From NCBI RefSeq assembly GCF_000346465.2, contig NC_034009.1, positions 19,239,606 through 19,303,605 on the forward strand: 64,000 nucleotides of DNA, written 5' to 3'. The DNA comes from Prunus persica. Lineage: Eukaryota > Streptophyta > Magnoliopsida > Rosales > Rosaceae. Of the stretch, positions 44,125-55,935 are shown in pieces; positions within the stretch are counted from its first letter, which is position 1, and each line of letters opens with the position of its first letter. The translations under genes were made by a program, and so were the position numbers. Under the pieces are notes generated by a model, which saw only the letters and a program-made list of their open reading frames with translations, had not been told where the DNA came from and did not search any database.

Positions 44125-45700
44125 CACAACTACAAAAAAGCAAAAAGACGACGGTAAATCACCGTCGTGTATTGGATTTTTCAATGGTCGTGGAATCCAC
44201 CGTCATCTTTTCCCTCATAAACCACGACGCTAAATAACCGTCGTTGTTAAAATATACAACGTCATCAACAAATACAAAACGACGTCTTTGTACTGCAAAA
44301 AGATCTAAAAAAAGCAATCGAGGATGATAATAGACGACCAACTCTCTAAAAAAACCGTCGTTAAAAAGGAAAAATATGACACATATTAACAGAACAAGGC
44401 CGCAAGATAGACATACAACGACGAAAATACAAATACGACGACGTTAAATATAATTTTCACGACAATAAAAAATATGACGTCTTTAAATACATTAGAAGAC
44501 GACGTTATTGATACCTACTACGTCGCATATATAAAAACAACCGTCGTAAAATTAATTTTCCACTTCGATTTTTCGATAAAATATGACGTGGAAATAGTTG
44601 TCAGTGTCATTATTTACGACCTATATGTTAATAGAGTAGACGTTGAAAAACTAAACAACGTCGGTTACAAATATATGAGAGTCGTTTTACAAAATTTATA
44701 CGTCCTATTTTCAGAAACAAACAACGACGATAAATATTAGACGTTGTTAAATAAAACAACGTCGGAAAAAAATAAAAACAGACGTGTTTAGTCTGCTAAA
44801 GTTCTAGAAAATAGTCGAGGATGAGAATAGACGACCAACTCAAAAAAATCACCGTCGTTAAAAAGGAAAAATATGACACATATTAAAAGAACAAGGCCGC
44901 AAGATATACATACAACGACGACAACTAAAATACTACGCCGTTAAATATAATTTACCCGACAAGAAAAAATATGACGTCTTTAAATACATGAGAAGACGAC
45001 GTTATTGAAATCTACTACGTCTCTTATTTACAAAAAACCGTCGTGAAATAAATTTTCCACTTCGATTTTTCTAAAAAAGATGACGTGGAAATAGTTGTCA
45101 GTGTCATTATTTACGACGTATACATTTATATAGTCGACGTTGTATTTATATGTATTCATTACTCACGACGCGCTTAATAATATAGACGACGTTGAACTTC
45201 TAAACAACGTCGGTTCCAAATAAATGAGAGCCGTATTACAGAACATATAGACGGCGTAGATTATGATGAGAGCCGTATTACAAATAACGTCGTTTAATTG
45301 TTATTAGACGGCGGTTATAATGAATTTCCGTCGGAATTCATTTCGTTCCTCTTCGTTTATAAAAGAACTTGCGACGTGGAAAATGTATGATGACGTCGTA
45401 TTTTTTAACGTTCAGATTATATATCTCGTTTTTTAGACGTCGTTATTATGGGATTGGAGTCGTGTTATTTTGAATTACATGGCGGTTCTTAATCCTTCCC
45501 CGACGTGATATCCTGGATAATTGCTTCACAATAGCGTCGTGGTTCTTCATTGTTACGTTGCTTTAAGACGTCGGTAAATATGCTGAATAAATGGTTCACC
45601 ATAACGTCGTGTTTTATTTGAACAAACGTTGTTTTTTATGCAGAATATAATGATGTAATCTGGATCCAGTATTTTTTGCACTGATTGTTTTGTGGCCAAA
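44125..45700. repeat. CACTA-3 left (3') subterminal repeat zone
   Basis: Dense ACGACG, CGTCGT, ACGACGT and GACGTC-type words in both orientations, often as pairs that can fold (for example GACGACGGTAAATCACCGTC near the tip). Two longer blocks repeat: about 44320-44760 is similar to 44810-45260 (both with GAGGATGA-AATAGACGACCAAC and GAAGACGACGTTATTG). No genuine coding; the ORF at 44474-44740 is a by-product of the repeats. Confidence 0.85.
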
Positions 45701-45778
45701 ACCTGTATAATGAAAGTGAAGAAATCACATTACAATATATTATAAAATGAATGTCATACACTGCCAATTACATAAGCA

Positions 45779-48700
45779 TCATTCAATCCATATATCTTCA
45801 CACCCACCTCGAATATTTTGAGCACCTAACTCACCCACCAGTTCATCAAATGTGTCAACATTTGGCATCCCTCTAGTAAATGGCTCACACTCAATTATCA
45901 CATCACCTAAGACTTCATCACCAATAACATCATTATATTCTCTATTAGGCATTGATAACACTACCGACCAACCACGATGCATCGGGTCGTCAACAAAAAA
46001 TATTTGTTTGACTTGAGAAGCCAAAACAAATTGGTCATTCCTATGTCCAATTTTACTAAAATCTACAAGGGTAAATCCAAGTTCGTCGACTACAAGACCA
46101 GAACTATCTATCCAATCACACCTAAAGACTGGGATTGTAAACTTTTGGTAGTCAAGGTCCCAAATTTCTTGAATGACACCATAGAAACCCATATTTGAGA
46201 GAATTGGGTTTTTATCCTTGGCACTAGCAACTTGCATGGTATGTGCAAGTAAATAAACTCCACTATTTTGAGTTGTCTGCACATCATCTTGTGCCTTGAT
46301 ATTGAATTTAATACCTTTAATAAGATAGCTCCTATATAATGGCACTGACATGTTTGGACCAGCTGCGAGCCACCTTAAATTTTCTGATACGCCATGATTG
46401 TCTTCCTCAAGTTCACTTTGAACCTGCAAATTAATCATATCTTAATTCATCCTAACATATAAATAAGAAGAAAATTAAAAGAGAAATACGTTATTCAACA
46501 ACATATACCTTGAAGCGTAGCCATTGAATGAAAGTGCTATTGTGCTTATCCTGCAGCCACTTTGTTCTCTTTCTAAATTTTGGATAAGCAGTCTTGATGT
46601 GGATCATATGTTGCCTACATGACACGAAAAATTCAAGCATTACGGTCCCAAATATATAAGATAAACATAAGAAATAATTTAAAATGGAAACTTAAAGAAT
46701 AAAACTCATACGTACTCGATATAAGGTAGGACTTCCTCCGTATTCTCCAAGACATATAGATGTGCTTGATTCAACAGGTCCTGATCAACTACGCTCACTG
46801 TGCAACCTGATAATGGCTTTGAAACTCCCATCTTTTGGCTTGAAGGCACTCCAACTGTACTAACATCAGATAAATGCTGAGTACAAAACTCTACCGATTC
46901 TTCAGCTATATACCGCTCAGCAATGCAACCTTCGGGACGAGTACGATTCTGAACATACCCCTTCAGCACTTTCATATATCTTTCAAACGGATACATCCAC
47001 CTAAAATATACTGGCCCACATAGACGAACTTCTCTGACAAGATGTACTACTAGATGAACCATGATATCAAAGAATGAAGGGGGAAAGTACTTCTCAAGCA
47101 AACACAGAGTAACTACTACATCTTCTTCCAACTTATCTAGCTTGGAAACATCAACAGTCTTTGCACATATAGCATTGAAGAAGAAGCACAAACAAGTTAT
47201 TGCATACCTTGCAGGCTTCTCCAAAACAGAACGAATTGCCACAGGGAGCAATTGTTGCATTAAGGTATGACAATCATGTGATTTAAGGCCAAGAAGTCTT
47301 AAATCTTGTAAAGATACAAGATTTTTAATATTTGAAGAATAACCTTCAGGGACCTTCATACCATAGAAAGAATTGCAAACCTCTCTCTTCTCTGCTCTTG
47401 ACAAATTCCAAGGCCCAGGAGGCAAACGAGTACGTCTTTCTCCATACTCGGGTTGCAAATCAGTTTTGACCCCCATGTTCAATAAATCTAATCGAGCAGC
47501 AATCCCATCTTTATTTTTTCCAGGGATCTCCAGCAATGTACCAATGATACTATCGCAAACATTCTTCTCAATGTGCATAACATCTAGGGCATGCCTCACA
47601 GGAAGGTATTTCCAATACTCGAGATCAAAGAATATTGATTTCTTCTTCCAACAAACTCTGTCACCATTTTCAACCATATGCAGCACTTCTTCTCCGGTTA
47701 ATGGCTCGGGAGGTATGCCATATTCAGGTTTCCCATTAAAAGCTGCACGTTGCCTCCTATATGGATGATTGATTGGTAACCATTTTCTATGCCCAATGTA
47801 ACAAATTTTGTGGCCATTTTTCAACCTGTGACTAGGTGTATCATCGCCGCATATTGGACAAGCTTTATATCCTTTAACAACACAACCAGATAAGTTTCCA
47901 TAGGCGGGGAAATCATTAATTGTCCACATTAATGCAGCTCTGAGTGTAAAGTATTCTCCATTATGTGCATCATACACTCCTCTAATCCCAACCCACAAGG
48001 ATTTTAAATCATCAATCAAAGGCTCCAAGTAGACGTCTATATCATTTCCGGGTTGTTTAGGACCGGAAATCAATAAGGTTAACATCATGAACTTTCGTTT
48101 CATGCACAGCCATGGAGGGAGATTATATGTAACTAAGATAACCGGCCAACAACTATATCTGCTACTTAGAGAACTGTGGGGATTGAATCCATCAGATGAA
48201 AGAGCCAATCTCAAGTTTCTCGGCTCATTACCAAACTCAGGCCATTTATCATCAAGAAGTTTCCAAGACGGGGAATCCGCCGGATGAGACATCTGACCGT
48301 CAATTGATTTTCTAGCAGCATGCCACCAAGTCAAACTCTTAGCTGTCTCATGTGATTGAAACATCCTTTTAAACCTTGGAATTGGGGGAAAATACCACAC
48401 CACCTTCGCTGGCACACCCTCTTTCAAGATTGAATCTTTGCCTTCCTTCCACCTTGAGATACCACAAGTAGGACAATTAGTTGAATCCTCATACTCCTTC
48501 CTATACAAGATGCAATCATTGGGGCATGCGTGCATTTTCTCATAACTCAGCCCCAATGCACACAAAGTCTTTTTAGCCTCATACATGGAGGTTGGTATTG
48601 TATTTCCTTCTGGAAGCAAATCGCCTTGAAGTATCAATAATTCTGTAAAACAGACATCACTCATCCCATGTTTTGCCTTCAAATTATACAACTTCACTAA

Positions 48701-49138
48701 TGCCGATAACTTCGTGTACTTTCTACAACCAGGGTACACTGGTTGATCTCCATCCCCAATCACATTGGCAAACTCATACGGATCCGAACCAAAATCACCA
48801 AAATCATTATCATCCATATCAATTTCTTCAGACACAAAACTGTACCTACTATGGCCATCATCTTCTTCAACATTTCTACTAGCATTAGTAGTTGCTTCCC
48901 AAGGTTCTCCGTGAAATGTCCAATTCTTATAGCTTTGGTCAATTCCATTAAAGTATAAGTGATCCCTTATAATTCCAACCCCAAACAACTTCAAATTAAC
49001 ACATTTAACACATGGACAACGGATATGTGTTGTAGTTAGCAGATTTTCTACAGCAAAGTTCAAAAATGCTTCCACCCCAAATTCATATGCCTTCGATCTT
49101 CTATCCGAGTGCATCCATGACTTATCCATCTCCGACAC
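45779..49138 (-). CDS. TNP2: TNP2-type CACTA transposase, three exons, open for 1,057 codons
   Basis: Exons 49138-46716, 46614-46509 and 46423-45779; introns GTACGT...TGTAG and GTATAT...TGCAG. The joined frame has no internal stop (807 codons, a split Glu codon, 35, then 214). Domains: transposase-associated zinc region (1-85, IRCPCVKCVN), Cys-rich HACPNDCILYRKEY and CPTCGISRWK (about 208-235), tnp2 core (about 290-500, GPKQPGNDIDVYLEPL; RHALDVMHIEKNVCDSIIGT about 520-540), DUF4218 region (GPVYFRWMYPFERYMKVLKG about 715-735), and a DUF4216 C-terminus in exon 3 (LLAHTMQVAS, FRCDWIDSSG, FVLASQVKQIFFVDDP). In the family this protein cuts the CACTA ends. A non-coding 5' exon ends at 49762 (donor CCT|GTAAGT), giving a leader intron. 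It looks functional. It could still be silenced or carry missense changes that I cannot judge. Confidence 0.93.
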
Positions 49139-49900
49139 TATAACCTATTATCTATAATAAAGTGAAAATACAGGCAATGACCATCACTATAGCAGATTAT
49201 ACAATGATCTAATCGCAAGTAATACACAACAGAGACGACGGGTTTTAAACAAAAACAGACGTATTTGGCATATATAGACGACGGATTTTCAACAGACGTC
49301 GTCTATTATAAGTAATACAAACGACGGTTTATGAAAAAACCATCGTGTATAAGTAATACAACGACGGTAGTTTAAAAAAACCGTCGTGTAATCGTCGTCG
49401 TATGCCTTAAAATTCGTCGTGTCTCAGTTTATTTTCAAGAACACAAAACCCATTAAGAACACAACATATATATGAAACCAAGCAAGAAACCAACATATAC
49501 ATGAAACCAAGCATGAAAACAATAAATCCATTCCCAATTCAACATAACATAGGGTGATTAAAAGATACGACAAAATTAAATCCATTCCCAATTCAACATA
49601 ACAGATAATGTAATCCATGAACCCATTAAACAGAAAATCCATGAACCCATACCTATAAGCACATTATTAACAGATCGCAAAGCATACACATAAAACCCTT
49701 TAACAAAACAACCTAATATCATTCAATGAATTTACAAGGGGAAGATAGGGTTTGTACTTACAGGTTGGACGAGCTCACAGATTCGACGGAGCCTGGAGAG
49801 TGCAACTTTTAATTAGAGCAGAAGTGAGAGAGCGAAATGTTATGTCGCGCGAAATCTGAAAATTTTAGGTTTCAGGGTTCGAAGTATAAGAATAAGAGCC
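49139..49900 (-). promoter_or_regulatory. TNP2 leader: 5' UTR exon, leader intron and probable promoter
   Basis: On the minus strand an exon of roughly 50-100 bases ends at 49762 with a strong GTAAGT donor. The intron runs to an acceptor TTATTATAG near 49152, just before the ATG at 49138. The intron contains several ACGACGG/CCGTCGT words. No clear TATA box was found upstream (49800-49950); the DNA there contains repeated TCGCGCGAAA words. Confidence 0.55.
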
Positions 49901-51116
49901 AAATCTAAAAAAATTTAGGTCGCGCGAAAATTTTTAGAGCTCGCGTGTTTTAAAACGTCGAAAGAAAAACCAAGGCGAAAGTTCTACAAGTACCGACGTA
50001 AATTTAATATTCCACGACGGAAACTTCATTTTTCGGATTAAGAACGTAAGGCCGTTCATTTTGAAGCTTCATTTTTCTGATTAATTTTAAATTTATTTTG
50101 AATTTTTTATATAACGACGACTGAAAAACCACGTCGGTGTTAAGAAATTAAAGACGTTGTAAATTATATAAACCGACTTACATATTAAAATCACGTCGTT
50201 TAAAGCGTAAACCATGTCGTATGTTTTACTGTACGACGTAAAATATGTATTCCACGACGCAACCACCGTCGTTAAAAACTAAATTAATACCCTAAACCCA
50301 TAAAACTAAATTATACAATTTAAAAAATTAAGTTTATAAAAGATTTTATGGTTTTAAAGCCTAACATATACCCTAGACTACCCAAAAATTATACTTTAAA
50401 AATAAACCCCAATAAATAACAACCCTAATCTCTAAACCCTAGACTCTAAACCCTAAACCATAAAACTAGAAGTGATTTTATGACTCATCAAAACAATTTT
50501 GTTTTGGATGGTCATTTTAAATTTTTGTTATTCAAAATGAATTTTTTCAAGGTTTATGTGGAAGAAAATATATCAATGACTTCATAGGAGTTGACTTTTC
50601 AATTTTCTGATTTATTTTAAATTTATTTTGAATATTTTGATATAAAAATAATAAAATATTCTTACCACAACAACAAACCACGTCGGTGTTAATAAATTGT
50701 AGACGTTGTAAATTGTAATAGACTACTAAGTCGTTAAAATGACGTCGTTAAAATGAGAAACCATGGCGGCTATTTAACTATACGACGTAAAATATATATT
50801 CCACGACTTAACCGCTGTCGTTACATAAACGTCGTCGATGATACCCTGAACCCTTAAGAAATTGAAGATGTTGTAAACCATAAACGACTCAATTGTTCAA
50901 AGAACGTCGTCTAACTATATTTTTACGTCGTATTTGTTTAAAACACGAAACAACAAAATACGACTGTTTTTGACTTTATTAGGTCGTTGGAAAAGTATTA
51001 CACGTCGGTTAAGCAATTTGTATGTTTGTTTTTTTTTTAATTTAAGAAAACCTCAACAAATTTTTACATTACATATTATAGAGAAAATTTGTACATTATA
51101 CATAAATATCAAGTGT
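49901..51116. repeat. Spacer between the two CACTA-3 genes, rich in ACGACG/CGTCGT words
   Basis: No gene. Words such as CGACGTAAA, CACGACGGAAAC, ACGTCGTTTAAA recur in both directions through 49970-50290 and 50660-50950. The part 50390-50470 has CTAAACCCT words (telobox-like). Confidence 0.7.
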
Positions 51117-54100
51117 TCAATAATTGCCCTGTTTAATAATTTGGAAAACAAACTCTGCCCATTCATTCCGGACTTCATCAATGGCTTCTTGGGGGTATGA
51201 AGCTTCCTGGTTTCCCTTGGCATACTGCATAAACAATGACTATTAGGGTTTATAAATAAAAAGAAATTCAATCACAGACGACGATATTTTTCATAACCGA
51301 CGTAGTATATCCATTCAACGACGTTAATTTTACATGACCGTCGATGATAATACAAAAAACGACGTGAAATGTATGAAGGTAATTTCTTCTTACCTTATAC
51401 TCAAACCCCAAGGAAGGATCCATGATGATGTCCCTCATGAAGCGCATCACATAATACCCGCATTCGACATTGCTGGGTTGCTTTGGTGTGCCTGAGAGAG
51501 TTTTCCAAATTACATTTTTACGTCCTGCTCGGGCTATGTGGGTATTATATATTTTTAAAGCACTGTTCACGATGTTTTTCGCCTCTTCGTCGACCACACG
51601 ATGACCTGGCAGAGGATCCAGAAAATAGACGGTCTCCTTCTTTGCTCTTACAATCAGCAAGATCCAATGACGGCTGCACAAAATTAATATAAAAACGACG
51701 GTTATTTACAAAAACGACGTATTATAGTATTTCACACGACAAAATAAAGTAGATAACGACGACATTATATATTTATCACGACGATAAATAAATACCGACG
51801 TGGTTAGAAGTTTCAAATGACTAAATAAAATAAAACACCGACGTGGTTAGTTTATAAGCTGTCATTTATTGAAAATCATAAAAACAAAATCCTAAGGAGA
51901 CTAACCCTGGATTGTAAGGCATCATGAAAATCTGTTCACCGTCTGTCTTCTGAAGTCGAGCTGCTACCAGTCGTGATCTTTCAGTTATTGTGCCAGAGTT
52001 GGCACTAACTGTAGCAGGGTCGATAAAGCCAACCATGCTGCACATATTGGCTTGTTTCAAAACATCGTGTAAGTACCTAAATACATAAAATAATATAAAC
52101 AAGTCAGCACAAAAAAACACGACGGTTATGTATAAAAAAACGACGTATTATAATATTTCACACGACGTACTGAAATAGATGAGGACGTTATAATATATTT
52201 ATCACGACGGTAGTTAGTTAAGACGACGTGGTTAGTTAGTTAAGACGACTCAATATATAAACCAACGAGGTATTATTTTAGAAGTACAAACCTCATATAT
52301 ACAGCCAATACAGTAGCTCCAATTTCTTCCATGCCTGCAAATTGTGTAATATCTTCAGGAAGGAGGAAGGTATCGCGCTCACCACCAAACACCTCCTTAT
52401 CAATTGTAAATTGGAGTGTCTTATCCTCAGGCAAGAGTGTCGTTTCCACAAAACGACAAAGGGTTTTTAAAGAAGATGGCGCCTCCATATTTGAATAATC
52501 ACCAACTTCAATAACCTGTTTAAAGAAATAAAAAAAATGACGTGGTAATTCAATAAAGACGACGGTTTAAGGAATAAAACGTCGTCTTAAAAGTATTTAA
52601 ACGACGGTGAAAAAACTGTCGTGGTAATTCAATAAAGACGACGGTTTTATGAATAAAGCGTCGTCTGAAACCATTTAAACGACGGTGCAAAAACCGTCGT
52701 TTAAATATTTTATTACGTCTTAAAAAAATTCCGCCGTCTAAGTTGTAAACAAACGACGGATTAAATAAAAATATCGACGTCTGAAATTTTGAAAAACAAA
52801 TAAAAAAGGCAAAGTTATGTGAACATACCTTGTCGTCATGCTTTTCTTCATCTTCTTTCTCCTTTTCTTCTTCCTTCTCTTCATCTCTTTTTTCTTCTTC
52901 CTTCTCTTCATCTGGCTGATGTTTCCCCATTTTGGCAGTATCATCCTCCAAATGTAGGGATCTCACATCACCTCCAGAGCAGCTAGCTTTGTCAGACATT
53001 GGATTTTTGGGGCTTTGGCTAATTCTTGGTTTAAGCATGCTTGGATCAAAATTGGGAATTAATTGGGAAAGCTGACTCAGGAAATGCTCCCTCTCAGCCT
53101 CTACCAATTGTTTTGTCCTAGCCTCCATCCTTAAGGCCTCTTCCCTTGCCTTAGCCTCCATCTTTTTAGTCTCTTCTTGAAGGAGAACTCTTAAACTGTC
53201 CTTCAAACGGTCGTCAAAGCTCACCCTCTGTGGTTTGGGCAAATTGAAATATTGCCTTGGGGAAACACAGCACCAACTCCCCTCACTCTGCCTGGATGCT
53301 CGGGGCCCAAAGCCATGGTCAGCACATCATTGCTGCCATCTACTCTGACTTTGCCTTCCGAGACTTGTTTCTGCAATTCATCCTAAAACAAAGATAAACA
53401 AAAAAACACACGACGGTTATTTATGTACAAACGACGTATTATATAATTTCACACGACGCAATAACGTATAAACCGACGTTATTATAACTTATCACGACGG
53501 TAGTTATACCGACGTGGTTATTTATTTAAAACGACGAAATGAATAAACAACCGACGTCTTATGCTATAATTAAAGAAAACAGAGTAGTGATTCCTATTTA
53601 GACCGTTAACGACGTTTTTAAAAAAGTTTCGACGTGGTAATATCATTCACACGACGCGAAAATGAACCACCGACGTCTTATGCTATAATTACAGAAAACA
53701 TAGTAGTGATTCCTATTTAGACCTTTAACGACGTTTTTAAAAACTTTTCGACGTGGTAATATCATTCACACGACGAAAAATATAACATACGACGTAATAA
53801 GAATAATTCACAGTTTAATAAAAATTTAAAACAGAGTGATAGTAGGCTTACAATTAATTTTGCTTTCTCTGCCACCTTTGGATCAGGGATGTTACCATGT
53901 TTGTCCTGTCTAGCTCTCTTCCATAAGGTAGATCGATCAATTTCTACCCCAGGCATGGTTTCCTCCAATTGATCCTCCAATCCAGCATATCCTTTTCGAG
54001 ACAATCGATGATTGTACTCGAGTTTCTCCCTAATCTGTGCATGTTGAGAATGCACAGACTCAAAATCTTTGGATAGCCTTGAAGCTACAAAGGCATCCCA

Positions 54101-54661
54101 TTGTGCTTTCTCTATGAATTTATATGTTTCAGGGGGTTGGCTTAATTTCTCCCTGTCATTGGTGTATGGAAGGATATAATGCCTCGTTAGTGTAGACTTG
54201 AAATCCTTCCATTTCTTGGAAGCAGAAGCTAAAACAGAGGTCTTGCCCCCTTGGCCTACGACAAAAGCCATGTCAACTGCTTCCCAAATCTGCTCCTTTA
54301 TATCCTTGGGGATTTGGGACCATTTCTTGTCCACAAGTGGGATCCTGGAGCGTGCCAACACACCAATATACGACTGCATCTCAATATGTGCTTGGCCAAC
54401 ACCTTTCCCCCTTTTATTGTACTCAACAATTGGCCCCAGTTTCTGAAGCTTTCTCTTCACAACACGAGGCATTGTGCTCATACCTCGACCAGTCTTTGAA
54501 TCATCAGAGATTGTTGTCTGGCTGGTTGGTTCTGTCTCAGCAGATGATGAAGCAAACTTCATCTTCTTCGAAGACTTCATCTCCTTCGAAGACTTGTCTT
54601 GAGGAGCTACCATTCCAAGCTTCTTGGAGCCAGAATCCTTAGTTTGTTGTTGAGAAACCAT
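51117..54661 (-). pseudogene. Transposase_24-Ulp1 (C48 protease) fusion gene of CACTA-3, one frameshift
   Basis: Six coding exons: 54661-53852, 53382-52829, 52515-52292, 52076-51906, 51673-51394 and 51224-51117, all with GT-AG introns in matching phase. Exon 1 is basic and Ser/Lys-rich, then has the plant En/Spm domain (KKWKDFKSTLTRHYILPY, then NHRLSRKGYAGLEDQLEE and DRSTLWKRARQDKHG). Exon 2 has a charged coiled coil and a Lys/Glu run (EEKEEEKRDEEKEEEKEK). Exon 5 carries the protease core: RHWILLIV (His), TVYFLDPLPG (Asp), NVECGYYVMRFM (Cys). Exon 6 ends FQIIKQGNY. Exon 2 is 554 nt, one short of frame: a base seems missing near 53266-53268 (GGTGCTGTGTTTCC). If real, the gene is dead after the En/Spm domain; if an assembly error, it is intact (about 715 aa). 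The domain pair suggests DNA binding plus SUMO-type protein processing, but no activity is shown. Confidence 0.85.
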
Positions 54662-55560
54662 TTTAACAGACAAAACTGCAAGTGAAAATATTTCAGGAAA
54701 ACATTAAGTACACAAACGACGGTATTAAAAAAATACGACGTATGATATGATTTTAGACGACGCAATGAAATAATCTCAGACGTAATAAATGTTTAAAACC
54801 ATTATTTATATAACGTCGTGGTATATATGTTCACACGACGTCAATAGTAATACACCGTCATGGTAAAACTATTATTTATATAACGTTGTGGTATTTATGT
54901 TCATACGACGTCAATAGTAATACACCTTCGTGGTATTAACATTCACACGACGTAAAGCAATAAGATATTTTGTCGTCTATATTAGATACCAACCCTAGTT
55001 TCTTTTTCTTTATATTTTATCAAATAAGGGAAAAACAAAAACCATTGTTCAGAGAAATCAAACCTGCAATTAAACAAGCATATAAAAAAAGACTATTATT
55101 TTAAAAACAACTTTGTCAATTTTCAGACGACGCTAGAACAACTGACGAACCGTCGTGGTCTACCGTCGTCTTATTTAGTTGAGGTAGTTGTCTTCAAAGT
55201 TGGAAACTTTCCCTCTTTGTCTGTATATTTTATCAAACTTGGAAAGAAGTAAAATGATTTTGGCCAGAAAAAAGGTAAAAAGATTTTTCAAACAAAAAAC
55301 GTATGAGCATGCAAAACAGTAATCAAAATAGTGAAAATGAAAGCTTACCTTTTGCGTGCAATGAAAGCAAGAGGAAGATGATCGATGTTTAAGTTCAGAG
55401 ACGACGAAGAAGACGAGAGGAAGACGATGAGAAACTCTGACAATGCTCTGACAAGGAAAAAAGACGAAAAGGTTTCTCTGGGAGATTGAAATTTTTAATC
55501 GGGTTTGGAAACAGTGCATGTGTAAGTCGAAAAGTTGCTTACATATAAAACCATTTCAAA
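54662..55560 (-). promoter_or_regulatory. Leader and probable promoter of the Transposase_24-Ulp1 gene
   Basis: On the minus strand a leader exon around 55510-55347 (rich in CTTCTTCGTCGTCT-type pyrimidine words) ends in AAAAG|GTAAGC. Later acceptors are at about 55070 (TTAATTGCAG) and just before the ATG (TTCACTTGCAG, about 54680). A TATA-like GGTTTTATATGTAAGC lies near 55545. The leader introns carry many ACGACG/CGTCGT words. The ORF over 55175-55519 is leader, not protein. Confidence 0.5.
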
Positions 55561-55935
55561 AAAATAATACGGCGGTTACATTTAACTACGTCGTTTTTAA
55601 CTAACACGACGCAATATTTTTCGTTCGACGTGGAATCATTTCATTTAACGTTGTTAGGTTTAATATAACCGACGTGGATTTTAATTTTTAAATTATGAAT
55701 AGAATTTTTTTTCCCGTGACCTTTCAGTTTATTTTTCAATTACAGTGCGTTATAAATAGAGTTTTTTTTCCGGAGGAAATTTAAAACGAAGGAAATTAAT
55801 ATTCTGCAATATGTAAAGTTTCTTTTTTGGATGACAGATTTAAATAAAATAAGAATATAAAAACAACGAATGTGTAAGTCAAGTAGACGAAAAGTTGCTT
55901 ACATATAAAACCATTTCAAAAAAATAATACGGCGG
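55531..55935. repeat. Direct duplication of the promoter-proximal block in CACTA-3
   Basis: GTTGCTTACATATAAAACCA and the following AATAATACGGCGGTTACAT occur at about 55534-55580 and again at about 55891-55938, 357 bp apart. The copied block includes the TATA-like word of the leader promoter. Confidence 0.8.

Noticed and set aside
44474..44740. ORF of 88 codons in the left CACTA-3 end
   Set aside because: Produced by ACGTCG-type repeats whose stops are rare in one frame; a similar block at about 44960-45260 is not open.
47061..49000. Several plus-strand ORFs opposite TNP2
   Set aside because: Shadows of the transposase exon.
54661..54673. Upstream start of the Ulp1 fusion gene at 54673
   Set aside because: That codon is TTG. 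The first ATG in frame is at 54661, just after a splice acceptor.
55175..55519. Minus-strand ORF of 114 codons before the Ulp1 fusion gene
   Set aside because: It spans a leader exon, a GTAAGC donor and intron sequence, so it is better read as 5' untranslated.
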